From Pantoea rwandensis (lineage in GTDB: Bacteria; Pseudomonadota; Gammaproteobacteria; Enterobacterales; Enterobacteriaceae), in assembly GCF_002095475.1 (NCBI RefSeq), contig NZ_MLFR01000001.1, positions 620,001-684,000 of the forward strand: a stretch of DNA of 64,000 nt, in the 5' to 3' direction. Below the pieces are notes generated by a model, which was not told the DNA's origin, did not search any database, and worked only from the letters and a program-made list of their open reading frames with translations. Positions 45,634-55,346 of this stretch are shown here, piece after piece (positions within the stretch are counted from its first letter, which is position 1; the number at the start of each line of letters is the position of its first letter). The translations under genes were made by a program, and so were the position numbers.

Positions 45634-46562
45634 ACAGAATCCTTGTTACACCGCGTTCGCTGACCAGTGGCGGGCACCCAGCCCTGGATTTATTGACGCG
45701 TGCCGGGTACGAAGTAGTGCTATCTGAGGCGGGCAAACTGCCCGATGAAGCGGCATTGATTCAACACATGCAAGGTTGTGTCGGCTGGCTTGCTGGTGTT
45801 GAACCGGTAACAGAGAAGGTCATCAGCGCCGCCGATACACTACAAGTCATTAGCCGTAACGGTGTAGGCATTGATAACTTACCCATCAACCTGCTTCGCA
45901 CTCGTGATATCCGTGTCTGTACCGCTGATGGTGCTAATGCATCGGGCGTAGCTGAATTGGCCATTGCAATGATGTTTGCCGCCCTGCGCCATATCCATGC
46001 GACCAGCAGCGGCATCAAACAGGGACAATGGCCACGCGTACAAGGTAATGAGTTTCGTGGCCAGACATTAGGTGTCATCGGTTGCGGCGCTATTGGTCGT
46101 GAGGTGGCTCGCCTCGCCTGCGCTCTGGGTTGCCGAGTCATGGGTTTTGATCCACTTCGGCCCGAACTACACCTGCCTGAGGAACGCTTCCACTACGCAA
46201 CACTGGATGAAATTTGGCAGCACGCGACCATGATTACTCTGCACTGCCCGCCCCCAAAGGAGGGTTCAGCCTTAATCGCTGCACCACAGTTAGCGCAGAT
46301 GCAACCCGGTACACTGGTGGTCAACACCGCTCGCGCAGGGCTGGTGGATGAAGCCGACATGATTGCAGCACTGGACAGCGGCAAGATAAAAGCTTACGCC
46401 ACAGACGTTTTTACCGAGGAACCACCACAATCTCTCGCACTGGCAGGGCATCCGCAGGTTATTGCCACCAGCCACATAGGCGGTTTCACACGTGAAAGTG
46501 TTGATCGCGCCACCGAGATGGCCGTCGCGAACATTTTGCAGGTATTGCGGGGAAACACCTGA
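45630..46562 (+). CDS. D-2-hydroxyacid dehydrogenase (SerA-like)
   Basis: A 310-residue dehydrogenase from ATG 45630 (CAGGAG just upstream; ATGA overlap with the gene before). NAD loop LGVIGCGAIGREVA, active-site Arg in ISRNGVGIDN, Glu in the segment after NTARAGLVDE and His in TSHIGGFTRES. It interconverts a 2-hydroxy acid and 2-keto acid, perhaps a sugar acid of this pathway. Confidence 0.85.
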   Translation: MNRILVTPRSLTSGGHPALDLLTRAGYEVVLSEAGKLPDEAALIQHMQGCVGWLAGVEPVTEKVISAADTLQVISRNGVGIDNLPINLLRTRDIRVCTADGANASGVAELAIAMMFAALRHIHATSSGIKQGQWPRVQGNEFRGQTLGVIGCGAIGREVARLACALGCRVMGFDPLRPELHLPEERFHYATLDEIWQHATMITLHCPPPKEGSALIAAPQLAQMQPGTLVVNTARAGLVDEADMIAALDSGKIKAYATDVFTEEPPQSLALAGHPQVIATSHIGGFTRESVDRATEMAVANILQVLRGNT

Positions 46563-47452
46563 TGAATGCAATACTCACCACAAACGTCTCCGCGAGCTCG
46601 CTTGCCGAAGCACTCAAACACCCCCCGCCGGAGCGGGGAGTGTCGCTGTTTTGGCTTGGCCAGGCAGGCTTCCTGCTGCGCACCGCCAGACACTGCATCG
46701 TAATTGATCCTTATTTATCTGACTCGCTGGCGGAGAAATATCGCGGACGTCCCTTACCGCATCAGCGCATGATGACAGCTCCCATCCAGGCTGGAGCATT
46801 AAGCGGCGTAACGCATGTTTTGGTCACACATCATCACAGCGATCATTTGGATGGCGCAACACTCACCCCACTGCTCGCTGCTTCACCTGAAGCATGTTTG
46901 GTGTTACCCCGCGCGGCAACTGCACTAGCAATGGAGCGAATCCCGATGGTCGACCGCAGCAGGTTGATCGGCGTTAATGCCGGAGAAACGCATCAGCTTA
47001 CGTCAGACCTCACGCTCCACGTAGTGAGAGCCTGTCACGAAACGCTGGAACAGGATGAGGCAGGCAATTTCCGCTTTCTTGGCTATGTTATAGACGTCGG
47101 CGGCATCAGAATTTTTCACTCTGGCGATACCATCCCCTTTGAGAGTCAGGTGACTGAGTTAATCCCGTTGAATATTGATGCAGCACTATTACCGGTCAAC
47201 GGCCGCAGTGAATCGCTGCGCGCACAGGGCGTACCCGGTAACATGACCGCGGAGGAAGCGGTGCGTCTTTGCGTAGAGTGTAATATCCGGTATATGATCG
47301 CTCATCATTACGGGTTATTTGAATTCAATACTGTTAATCCCGCCATGCTTGATGCGATGGCTTTGAGACACACCAATCCCGTGCTAAAACGCGCTCGATT
47401 GCATACCCGTTATCAACTTGAACCACCCACGTCAGCAGAGAAGAGTGAATGA
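46562..47452 (+). CDS. Metallo-beta-lactamase-fold lactonase (UlaG-like)
   Basis: A 296-residue hydrolase. It opens with FWLGQAGFLL as in UlaG, has the metal motif HxHxDH as HHHSDH (His90, His92, Asp94, His95) and later FHSGDT. UlaG opens the lactone of ascorbate-6-phosphate; here a phosphorylated sugar lactone is a fair guess. The tight spacing within the operon supports a shared pathway. Confidence 0.83.
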   Translation: MNAILTTNVSASSLAEALKHPPPERGVSLFWLGQAGFLLRTARHCIVIDPYLSDSLAEKYRGRPLPHQRMMTAPIQAGALSGVTHVLVTHHHSDHLDGATLTPLLAASPEACLVLPRAATALAMERIPMVDRSRLIGVNAGETHQLTSDLTLHVVRACHETLEQDEAGNFRFLGYVIDVGGIRIFHSGDTIPFESQVTELIPLNIDAALLPVNGRSESLRAQGVPGNMTAEEAVRLCVECNIRYMIAHHYGLFEFNTVNPAMLDAMALRHTNPVLKRARLHTRYQLEPPTSAEKSE

Positions 47453-48333
47453 CTCAGGATCACAGCCTTGTTCGGGAACCGCAGCAAAATCTATTGGAAG
47501 TGATTCGTACCCTTCGCCCTGAGTTGCGTAAGTCCGATCGGAAAGTGGCCGATGTGGTTTTGGACGATCCGCGCCTGATGTTAAACGACACCGTCGCTGA
47601 GTTGGCAGCCCGTGCCGAGGTGAGCCAACCTACTGTGCTACGCTTTTGCAGCGCCATTGGTTGCAGTGGTTATCCTGATTTTAAACTGCGTCTGGCGCAG
47701 AGTTTGGCGCTGGGAATGCCGGCGACGCATTCGGCACTCGAGATCAGCGATACGCCGGAGCAGATCATTGAAAAAATCTTCGATTACACCTTAACCAGCC
47801 TAGATTGGGCACGTTATCATCTTGATAAAACAGCCTTAAGCCAAGCGATTGACCTCCTTACGGCTGCAACGCGTATTGATTTCTTTGGCTTTGGTGCGTC
47901 TGGTATTGTCGCCCGCGACGGGCAGCAAAAATTCCCATTATTCGGCGTGCCTTGCGCCGTTGAAGTCGATTTGCATCAGCAAATCATGCAGGCTTCAATG
48001 ATGCGCCAAGGGGAAGTGTGCGTCATCATTTCTAATACTGGTTCAACCCGCTCGTTGATGGATGTCGCACGCACAGCAAAAGAGCGTGGCGCAGCAGTGC
48101 TCGGACTCATTGGCGCAGTAGATGCCCCCCTCAAAGGATACTGTGATGTCGTGTTGGTGGTGGAAACACTGGAAAACACCAGCATTTATACGCCGATGAC
48201 ATCACGCATTGCTGCTTTGGTGGTTATCGATATCCTTTCAACGGCGGTTGCATTGCGCCGTGATAGCAATGAGGAGCACCAAAAAGCCTTCATCGCCATG
48301 AAGCAGCGTTTAAATGAGGCGCGCTTCGGCTAA
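47449..48333 (+). CDS. RpiR/MurR-family regulator
   Basis: A 294-residue regulator with an N-terminal helix-turn-helix (about 30-80, ARAEVSQPTVLRFCSAIGCSG) and a C-terminal SIS domain (about 125-255) that binds phosphosugars. It overlaps the lactonase gene by four bases and is the last gene of the operon. It probably controls both divergent operons through the repeats near 43.2-43.4 kb. Confidence 0.88.
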   Translation: MTQDHSLVREPQQNLLEVIRTLRPELRKSDRKVADVVLDDPRLMLNDTVAELAARAEVSQPTVLRFCSAIGCSGYPDFKLRLAQSLALGMPATHSALEISDTPEQIIEKIFDYTLTSLDWARYHLDKTALSQAIDLLTAATRIDFFGFGASGIVARDGQQKFPLFGVPCAVEVDLHQQIMQASMMRQGEVCVIISNTGSTRSLMDVARTAKERGAAVLGLIGAVDAPLKGYCDVVLVVETLENTSIYTPMTSRIAALVVIDILSTAVALRRDSNEEHQKAFIAMKQRLNEARFG

Positions 48334-48419
48334 ATTCATTTTTCCTGAAGCAATCAAGTAATGAGGTGCTGTATGCACCTCGCCTATCTACATAAATAAT
48401 CATCAACAATGTGCAAAGT

Positions 48420-48452
48420 CCCCTTGCATGGCACATGCCATGAGGGGTTTTT
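48420..48452 (+). terminator. Intrinsic terminator of the RpiR operon
   Basis: CCCC-TTGCATGGCA paired with TGCCATG-A-GGGG, followed by TTTTT. About 90 bases after the RpiR stop. A second, weaker hairpin (GAGGTGC/GCACCTC, 48363-48381) precedes it. Confidence 0.85.
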
Positions 48453-48596
48453 CGCCTTAAAACCACGCTGTGCACTAACACGGATAAAAGAACTTCGACC
48501 GAATGCCCCTCAGTCGAAATGAAGGGTTTGCCGAGATGAGGATATCAATGCATGACAGCCGCACCCTGCCGCACCGCTGTCATGTTAAAAGTAAGA

Positions 48597-48728
48597 TTAA
48601 CGCAAGCTACCTGGCTTTCGACGGTTGTGGAAGCGTTTTTTCTTTTTACTGTGGACGATGCTATAAACAGAATAAATAACGATCAAACATAAAATAAGCG
48701 ACAAGCCTAATAAACTCACAGCAGACAT
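48597..48728 (-). CDS. Small single-pass membrane protein, 43 residues
   Basis: A 43-codon frame from ATG 48726-48728 to TAA 48597-48599, with AAGG six bases upstream. Residues 4-23 form one hydrophobic helix (VSLLGLSLILCLIVIYSVYS); the tail is very basic (SKKKKRFHNRRKPGS), so the C-terminus should face the cytosol. It begins 11 bases after the stop of the LuxR-type gene, so both probably share a transcript. Family unknown to me. Confidence 0.6.
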   Translation of the reverse strand: MSAVSLLGLSLILCLIVIYSVYSIVHSKKKKRFHNRRKPGSLR

Positions 48729-48739
48729 AAACAGCCTTA

Positions 48740-49297
48740 TTATTTTGTGACAATGCCTTTGGCGATATAGATTAATGCGCGTTCAGAGAAAGTACTTTTT
48801 ATATGCAATCTTCGTTTGCAATACGAAAAATTATTTTTAATGGTTGAGCGACTACGTTGCATCAACGATGCAATATCTTCAATCTCCAGCCCAAGGGATT
48901 TCATGTAAATGATCTGCATACTTTGCAATGACAACTTAACCGGACGCTTGTCATGCATGATCACCGCACTCATGATATAACACATTAATTCATTGAGCGG
49001 CACGCATAGCGAGACAAAATGGATACCTTGATATATTTCAAAGCTCTCCTTGTCACAGGTCAGCACAAAAATATGGGCAGTGTCGCCATACATTTTTCGT
49101 AATCTGAAGACATCTGACACTTTGGTTTCAAGCGAAGTAGAGCAGGCGTTAACGATGATGATGGTGCTGGATTGATGTTGCTGTGGAAACCTCGCCATCA
49201 TCGTTTCTGTCAAACCGAGCGTCGTGAATCGGCAATCAGAGTAAACAATGAGCGAGGTTAAACCGATATGGAATACCCTGGCGTTTTTGAGTGGCAC
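48740..49297 (-). CDS. LuxR-type response-regulator-like transcription factor
   Basis: A 185-residue protein: C-terminal LuxR helix-turn-helix (about 120-180, SLGLEIEDIASLMQRSRSTI) behind a receiver-like N-terminal domain without a clear phospho-acceptor context. Enterobacteria often carry such atypical regulators of fimbriae or capsule. AT-rich compared with the metabolic genes, suggesting acquisition. Followed by the small membrane protein. Confidence 0.75.
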   Translation of the reverse strand: MPLKNARVFHIGLTSLIVYSDCRFTTLGLTETMMARFPQQHQSSTIIIVNACSTSLETKVSDVFRLRKMYGDTAHIFVLTCDKESFEIYQGIHFVSLCVPLNELMCYIMSAVIMHDKRPVKLSLQSMQIIYMKSLGLEIEDIASLMQRSRSTIKNNFSYCKRRLHIKSTFSERALIYIAKGIVTK

Positions 49298-49566
49298 AAT
49301 AATACCTAGACTAAGCTTTTTCGCTTAGAAATTATTATATAATTTATTACTGCTATGTGGTTTTTTAACCTTACACCCATAACAATACAAAAAGCATGGG
49401 TATTTCAATTTAATTTCAATCTCCTGACGAAAATCTTACACCACCCATTTATACCAATCCTCTCTTGTCTGTATCTTACCTCGCCTTACTTCTGCACCGT
49501 GATTAATTTAAACCTTGAAACCATTTACTCTAAGAGTGTCAGTGCGAACTTTAATGAATGCAGAAA
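49298..49566. other. AT-rich gap between the LuxR-type and GntR genes
   Basis: About 270 bases of very AT-rich DNA. A 71-codon + frame exists but has no ribosome site and reads like random AT-rich translation. It probably holds the LuxR-gene promoter. Confidence 0.55.
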
Positions 49567-50577
49567 TTAATGAGGCTCCATAAAATCAGGCAGCTCAGGC
49601 ACTGGCAATACCGATAGTACTTTTAAACGCTGAAGCGTTCTTAATTGCGCGCGTTCAAGGTGATCGCGTAAACAAGCCGCAGCCAGATCCCAGTTTCCTT
49701 TCAACAACATCTCATACACCAGGCAGTGCTCTTCTAACATGGCAGTTTCAACAGGGATAGCCAGTAGATCGTAAAAAATCCGCGTCACGATAAAGGGAGA
49801 CTGGTTTTGTCGCAGAATTTGCATCATCAACTTATTACCGGCGGGTTCAAGACAGCGAACATGCAGGTCTTCCTCTAACCATTCCAACTCGGCGGCAGTC
49901 AGCTGTTTGCCTTTATATCTCTGCGTTTTTTCCAGTGAAGCTGTAAGCCAATCCACCGCAAGATGTTGACCCGCTTTACGCAAAGCCGTGGGTTCCAGAC
50001 TGGCGCGAATTTCAAAATGGTCAGCTATTTCACGGGCGGTCAGTGGACCGGTCAACCACTGCGAGTAAGGCTCTTTCTCTACTAAACCTTTATCGCGCAG
50101 GCGCATTAAACTCTCTCGAATGACTGAACGGCTGATGTTGTAATGCTGCGCTGCCTTTTGCTCATCCACCTGGTAACAACCAAAAACCATGGCAGTAGAG
50201 AGTACAATTTGCAGATTCTCCAGCACCTTCTCACCGCTGCTGCGGGTGTCGACCAACGCCTGTTGTTCATCAAGACCAAATAATTCTCGCGTCAGTGCGA
50301 TACGGATCGGCTCAACTGTCTCTGCATCCTGCGCCACAATGAAGCCACGCCCTTCAAAACGAGCAATCAATCCCTCTTCATGCAACAGGCTCAGTGCGCG
50401 CCGAACCGGCACACGGCTGGTGCCAAATAACTGCGCTAACGGCCCTTCTAATAAAACTAAGCCTTGTGGAATGCGCTGCTGCAACAAGATGTTGTGTAAA
50501 ACCTGGCGAATGACTTCATAACGCGCAGAACCGGTTTCTTCCTTCACCGCCTGAGCGCTCTTCATGCGTATTGTCAT
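49567..50577 (-). CDS. GntR-family regulator with two winged-helix segments
   Basis: A 336-residue regulator from ATG 50577 (AGGA nine bases upstream). An N-terminal GntR winged helix (GTSRVPVRRALSLLHEEGLI, about 46-65) is followed by a second GntR-like helix-turn-helix (NISRSVIRESLMRLRDKGLV) and then an FCD-type ligand domain (HFEIRASLEPTALRKA onward). Two DNA-binding domains in one GntR protein are uncommon. Divergent from the amidase operon, with palindromes between them. Confidence 0.82.
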   Translation of the reverse strand: MTIRMKSAQAVKEETGSARYEVIRQVLHNILLQQRIPQGLVLLEGPLAQLFGTSRVPVRRALSLLHEEGLIARFEGRGFIVAQDAETVEPIRIALTRELFGLDEQQALVDTRSSGEKVLENLQIVLSTAMVFGCYQVDEQKAAQHYNISRSVIRESLMRLRDKGLVEKEPYSQWLTGPLTAREIADHFEIRASLEPTALRKAGQHLAVDWLTASLEKTQRYKGKQLTAAELEWLEEDLHVRCLEPAGNKLMMQILRQNQSPFIVTRIFYDLLAIPVETAMLEEHCLVYEMLLKGNWDLAAACLRDHLERAQLRTLQRLKVLSVLPVPELPDFMEPH

Positions 50578-50896
50578 AAATGGGGTCCTGTGTTCATCCA
50601 GATACATTATCACAACTCATTGATGGGCGAAGCCGACTCCCGATGAAGCACACTTATAGTGCACGCTGCACAATAACGGATCATGTATATAAATATACAT
50701 TTAAAATAAATCCGCAGATTTTCAACGACAACTGAAAACCTAGCAATTCTCAACGCAGCAACCCACTGAATATTCATTGATTAATCAACTTTTCAACATA
50801 AAGATCACATTTTCATCACTTTCCATTCCAAGATCTGGCATTGCTCTTGCTATGTTTAAATGGATTTTTATTTTAAATGTACATTTAAGGGTGAGC
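50578..50896. promoter_or_regulatory. Divergent control region with two palindromes
   Basis: ATGTATATAAATATACAT (50683-50700) is a palindrome except for its central AA. TTAAATGTACATTTAA (50873-50888) is a perfect palindrome ending eight bases before the amidase start. Both share ATxTACATTTAA-like sequence (the first continues CATTTAAAAT), so they are likely operators of the GntR protein, one per side. Confidence 0.65.
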
Positions 50897-52276
50897 ATGA
50901 ACGCCGAAACTATTCGCCAGCAATTTCAGCAAGGCCAAATTGATGCCTGTGACATCGCAGCTCTCTTTGCCCAACAGCAACTCACACCGCTGGCCTTTGC
51001 CGAATGCTGTATTGCCGCTGCTCAGCGATCGCAGGGTATTTTCATCTCGCTAACACCTGAACGCGCTATCCAGGAGGCGGCGGCGGCAACATCTCGCTGG
51101 CAGCAAGGGGCACCGCTTAGTGCTTTGGATGGAATTCCCGTCGCATGGAAAGATCTGTTCGATATCGCTAATACTCGCACCACTGCCGGTTCTGCCACAC
51201 GCAAACAAGCAATACCTGCCGCATCTGATGCTGCGCTGGTCACACGTCTAAGCCAGGCAGGATTGGTTAACATTGGCAAAACCAATCTGAGTGAATTCGC
51301 CTTTTCCGGATTAGGCATTAATCCCGCGTTTGGCACTCCGTTAATTATCGCTCGTGACGGTAACGAACATGTGCCCGGTGGTTCATCCAGCGGCTCTGCA
51401 CGTGCGGTTGCGGAGGGGTTGGCCTGCTTTGCGCTGGGCACCGATACGGCAGGCTCTGTACGCATACCTGCTGCGTTCAGCGGCATCATCGGTTATCGCG
51501 CCAGTCGAAAACGCTATGACGATAGCGGCGTGTTTCCGTTGGCTGCCTCGCTCGACACGCTTGGCCCATTGTGTCGCAGCGTGCGGGATGTACGTGCGTT
51601 AGATGAAATTCTGTGCGGTGATGTCGAGTTAGAGGATGTCACACCTTATTTTATTGCCGACACATCACTGTTTGATCAGGTTTCCCCCGCAGTGCGCGAT
51701 CAGAGTTATCGCGCGCTCCAACGGCTGGAAGCCAAGGGTTATCGCGTTGAACGCCGACCGCTTCATACCTTCCATGCCGCCTTGTCATGGATTGCAGAGC
51801 ACGGATGGCCAGGCGCCGTGGAAGCCTTCCAGCTTCATGCCGCGCTGCTGTCATCGCCCGATGCTGAAAAAATGGATCCTTTTATCCGAATCCGTTTAGC
51901 GGCTTCAGGACAACTCAGTACCACCGTGCTTGACGATTTTCTCCAGCAGCGTGCTGAGTGGCAAAAAGCCATGACTGATGAGTTAGCCGGAGCCGTGCTG
52001 ATAACGCCAACGGTGGCGCACACGGCTCCGCTTTTCCCGCCGCTGCATGACGCAGCCGCATTCGCCAACACCAATAGCGCTACGTTGCGCTTAACCATGC
52101 CGGGCAGTTTGTTGGATATGCCCGGCGTCGCCCTACCCAGTGGCCAGACGGATGATGGGTTGTTCACCAGCCTGCTGTTTTCGTCACCGGCGGGTGAGGA
52201 TGACCACTTACTCATGGCTGCCCTTCATGCCGCCGACACTGACTTTTTTCAACATACCCCTAAAGGAAATGATTAA
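50897..52276 (+). CDS. Amidase (amidase-signature family)
   Basis: A 459-residue hydrolase with the Ser-cisSer-Lys triad: Lys85 in VAWKDLFD, the [11 protein letters not shown] block (161-171) and nucleophile Ser187 in [11 protein letters not shown]. It hydrolyses amides to acid and ammonia. ATG 50897 follows AAGGGTGAGC; an upstream ATG would run through the operator palindrome. First gene of the operon. With the imidase-like gene downstream it could act on a half-amide. Confidence 0.87.
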   Translation: MNAETIRQQFQQGQIDACDIAALFAQQQLTPLAFAECCIAAAQRSQGIFISLTPERAIQEAAAATSRWQQGAPLSALDGIPVAWKDLFDIANTRTTAGSATRKQAIPAASDAALVTRLSQAGLVNIGKTNLSEFAFSGLGINPAFGTPLIIARDGNEHVPGGSSSGSARAVAEGLACFALGTDTAGSVRIPAAFSGIIGYRASRKRYDDSGVFPLAASLDTLGPLCRSVRDVRALDEILCGDVELEDVTPYFIADTSLFDQVSPAVRDQSYRALQRLEAKGYRVERRPLHTFHAALSWIAEHGWPGAVEAFQLHAALLSSPDAEKMDPFIRIRLAASGQLSTTVLDDFLQQRAEWQKAMTDELAGAVLITPTVAHTAPLFPPLHDAAAFANTNSATLRLTMPGSLLDMPGVALPSGQTDDGLFTSLLFSSPAGEDDHLLMAALHAADTDFFQHTPKGND

Positions 52277-53157
52277 TGGCTAAAGAAATTCTTTGCGCAT
52301 TTGGCGTAGACGTGGATGCCGTTGCCGGCTGGTTGGGTTCTTACGGTGGTGAGGATTCACCTGATGACATCTCTCGCGGCTTGTTCGCCGGGGAAGTGGG
52401 TGCGCCCCGCCTGCTGAAAATGTTTGCCGAACATAATCTGCGGACCACCTGGTTTATTCCGGGTCATTCCATTGAAACCTTCCCGGAACAGATGCAAGCG
52501 GTAGTCGATGCTGGGCATGAAATTGGGATTCACGGCTACAGCCATGAAAATCCGATTGCTATGACCCCCGCGCAAGAAGAGGCAGTGCTGGACCGTAGCA
52601 TTGAGCTAGTGACTAAGCTGGCAGGCAAACGCCCAACCGGTTACGTCGCGCCGTGGTGGGAATTTAGCAACGTGACCAATGAATTGTTACTGAAGAAAGG
52701 CATTAAGTATGACCACAGCCTGATGCATAACGATTTCCATCCGTATTACGTTCGCGTTGGCGATAGCTGGACAAAAATTGATTACAGCCAACATCCGGAT
52801 GCGTGGATGAAGCCGCTGCAACGCGGAGCAGAAACCGATCTGGTCGAGATCCCGGCTAACTGGTATCTCGACGATCTGCCGCCAATGATGTTCATCAAAA
52901 AATCACCGAACAGCCACGGCTTTGTGAACCCTCGCCACCTGGAAGAAATGTGGCGCGATCAGTTCGATTGGGTCTACCGCGAGAATGACTATGCAGTGTT
53001 CACCATGACCATTCATCCCGATGTCTCTGGCCGCCCGCAGGTCCTGTTAATGCTGGAACGTCTGATTCAATACATCCGCAGTCACGAAGGGGTACGTTTT
53101 GTCACCTTCGACGAAATTGCAGATGACTTCAAAACGCGCCAACCGCGCTCGGCATAA
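52276..53157 (+). CDS. CE4-family hydrolase, polysaccharide deacetylase / cyclic imidase type
   Basis: A 293-residue protein close in layout to Helicobacter PgdA and to bacterial cyclic imide hydrolase, both CE4 family members. Metal ligands Asp12/Asp14 (FGVDVDA) and His86, His90 (GIHGYSHE) are in place. No signal peptide, so a cell-wall target is unlikely and a cytosolic imide or amide-type substrate is more plausible. It overlaps the amidase stop, TAATG. Confidence 0.8.
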   Translation: MAKEILCAFGVDVDAVAGWLGSYGGEDSPDDISRGLFAGEVGAPRLLKMFAEHNLRTTWFIPGHSIETFPEQMQAVVDAGHEIGIHGYSHENPIAMTPAQEEAVLDRSIELVTKLAGKRPTGYVAPWWEFSNVTNELLLKKGIKYDHSLMHNDFHPYYVRVGDSWTKIDYSQHPDAWMKPLQRGAETDLVEIPANWYLDDLPPMMFIKKSPNSHGFVNPRHLEEMWRDQFDWVYRENDYAVFTMTIHPDVSGRPQVLLMLERLIQYIRSHEGVRFVTFDEIADDFKTRQPRSA

Positions 53158-53189
53158 CGCCTTTTAACCCCTGACAGAGTGATAGCGCT

Positions 53190-54560
53190 ATGAGCATCTT
53201 TAAGAAAATCTCCGTAAATGGCTGGCAGCCGCAGCAGTTGACCATAAGGGATGTGAAATTTGCCACCTGGATTGCTTTTTTTGCCTGGGTTTTTGCCGTT
53301 TATGATTTCATTCTCTTCGGCACGCTGTTGCCGGAAATCGGTGGGCATTTTGGCTGGAGCGAGGTTGAACAGGCGGAAATCGCCACGTGGGTCGCCGTCG
53401 GTGGCGCGGTCATCGCGCTGGCTATTGGTCCCTTGGTCGATCGCCTCGGCCGTCGAATGGGGATCGTTATCACCGTCGGCGGTGCGGCGCTTTGCTCACT
53501 GCTGACCGCCATCGGTGGGGCTTGGGGTAAAGGTGCGTTAACCGCCATTCGCTCTGTCGCGGGCTTGGGCTATGCCGAACAAACCGTTAACGCGACCTAT
53601 TTATCAGAGTTGTATACCGCCATTGATGACCCAAAACTCAACAAACGCAAAGGGTTCGTTTACAGCCTGGTGCAGGGTGGCTGGCCGGTGGGTGCGTTAG
53701 TGGCTTCAGCCTTAACGGCCATTTTGATGCCGATTATCGGCTGGCAAGGCAGTTTTATCTTTGCAGCACTGCCTTCACTGGTGATCGCAGTAATGGCACT
53801 GAAGCTGAAAGAGACGCCGCAATTCCAGGTGCAGAAAAAAATTCAGCAACTTCGTGCTGAAGGTAATGATAAGGATGCGCGACAAGTCGCTTCGGACTAT
53901 CAGGTATCTTATGAAGAACAGCAGCGTAGTGGTATGGCTGCGGCCTTCCGTGGTCCATCACTGCGTGCCACGCTGGTTTTGGGTGGTGCAGTCCTGATTA
54001 ACTGGTTTGCGATTCAGATCTTCAGTGTGCTGGGCACCACCGTTATCACGAAAACGCACGATGTCTCATTTAACAACTCATTACTGATTCTGATTCTCTC
54101 TAACCTCGTCGGTTACTGTGGTTATCTGGCACATGGCTGGCTCGGTGACCGTTTCGGACGTCGCAATACCATCGCCGTGGGCTGGATGCTGGGCGGTATA
54201 GCCTTCGCCGGGATGCTCTACTGCCCGGATAACTTCGCCACTATCGTCGCACTCTACAGCATCGGCCTGTTCTTCTTGATCGGTCCTTACGCGGCTGCGC
54301 TGTTCTTTATCAGTGAAAGTTTCCCAACGGCCATCCGTGCTACCGCAGGTGCGCTGATTGGTGCGATGGGTCCAGTAGGCGCCATCATTGCCGGCGTCGG
54401 TACTACCAGCGTGCTGAGCAGTGGCGGGCATTGGCAGGATGCTGCACTGTGGTTTGGGGCAGTGCCTTGCTTCATCTCCGGCATCATTATGCTGTTTGCT
54501 CGTGCGGGTGCACACAGCACGACCGTTAACAGTGCTGCCACCACACAGCAACAGGCTTAA
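53190..54560 (+). CDS. MFS transporter
   Basis: A 456-residue 12-helix carrier of the major facilitator superfamily, with motif DRLGRRMG after helix 2 and the second-half repeat LGDRFGRRN. Aromatic-acid or sialate/sugar:H+ symporters look similar. As the only transporter in the operon it is expected to import the operon's substrate. Confidence 0.84.
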   Translation: MSIFKKISVNGWQPQQLTIRDVKFATWIAFFAWVFAVYDFILFGTLLPEIGGHFGWSEVEQAEIATWVAVGGAVIALAIGPLVDRLGRRMGIVITVGGAALCSLLTAIGGAWGKGALTAIRSVAGLGYAEQTVNATYLSELYTAIDDPKLNKRKGFVYSLVQGGWPVGALVASALTAILMPIIGWQGSFIFAALPSLVIAVMALKLKETPQFQVQKKIQQLRAEGNDKDARQVASDYQVSYEEQQRSGMAAAFRGPSLRATLVLGGAVLINWFAIQIFSVLGTTVITKTHDVSFNNSLLILILSNLVGYCGYLAHGWLGDRFGRRNTIAVGWMLGGIAFAGMLYCPDNFATIVALYSIGLFFLIGPYAAALFFISESFPTAIRATAGALIGAMGPVGAIIAGVGTTSVLSSGGHWQDAALWFGAVPCFISGIIMLFARAGAHSTTVNSAATTQQQA

Positions 54561-54569
54561 GGAGTCGTC

Positions 54570-55343
54570 ATGCAAAGTTCAACTTCTCAACCCGTTGCCG
54601 CAATAAGCGGTGCGGCGAGCGGTATCGGTCTGGCGCTGGCGACGTTGTATGCTCAGCGCGGTGTGCGCGTCATTGCTGGCTACTATCCGGCCGACCCACA
54701 CGACCCCGCCATCGCCGCCGCACAGGTAGAAGCGGCGGGTGGTGATGCCCTGTGGCTACCACTGGATGTTGCCTCAACGCCTTCCGTCGATGACTTCATT
54801 AGCAAGGGGATCGAACACTTTGGTCGCCTTGATTATGTCATCGCCAATGCGGGCATTTTGCGACGCGCCCCCATCGAAGAGATGAGCGATGCGCGTTGGG
54901 ATGACATGTTAAATGTGGATTTAACTGGTGTGATGCGGTGCTTCCGTGCAGCGGCACCTCATCTTGAGGCGGGAGCCAGTTTGGTTGCCGTTTCTTCCAT
55001 CGCAGGCGGCGTGTACGGCTGGCAGGATCACACCCACTATGCAGCGGCCAAAGCCGCAGTGCCAGGCATCTGCCGATCGCTGGCCGTTGAACTTGCGCCC
55101 AAGGGTGTGCGTTGCAATGCCATCATCCCGGGCCTGATTGAAACACCACAATCGCTGGACAAACAGAACTCGCTTGGCCCGGAGGGGTTAGCAAAAGCGG
55201 CCAAAGCCATTCCGCTGGCCCGCGTGGGACGTCCAGATGAAATAGCCAAAGTCATTGCGTTTCTGACCAGCGAAGAGAGTAGCTATCTCACTGGGCAAAG
55301 CCTGATTGTGGATGGCGGTCTTACCGTCCGCTGGCCAGATTAA
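54570..55343 (+). CDS. SDR-family oxidoreductase
   Basis: A 257-residue classical SDR: ISGAASGIGLALATLYAQRG (11-30), NAGIL, Ser in AVSSIAGG and YAAAK. Nine bases after the MFS gene. It is paired with a second SDR downstream, which suggests two oxidation steps or a hetero-oligomer. Confidence 0.86.
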   Translation: MQSSTSQPVAAISGAASGIGLALATLYAQRGVRVIAGYYPADPHDPAIAAAQVEAAGGDALWLPLDVASTPSVDDFISKGIEHFGRLDYVIANAGILRRAPIEEMSDARWDDMLNVDLTGVMRCFRAAAPHLEAGASLVAVSSIAGGVYGWQDHTHYAAAKAAVPGICRSLAVELAPKGVRCNAIIPGLIETPQSLDKQNSLGPEGLAKAAKAIPLARVGRPDEIAKVIAFLTSEESSYLTGQSLIVDGGLTVRWPD

Positions 55344-55346
55344 GGA

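Noticed and set aside
49355..49570. 71-codon + frame
   Set aside because: No ribosome site and composition of random AT-rich DNA.
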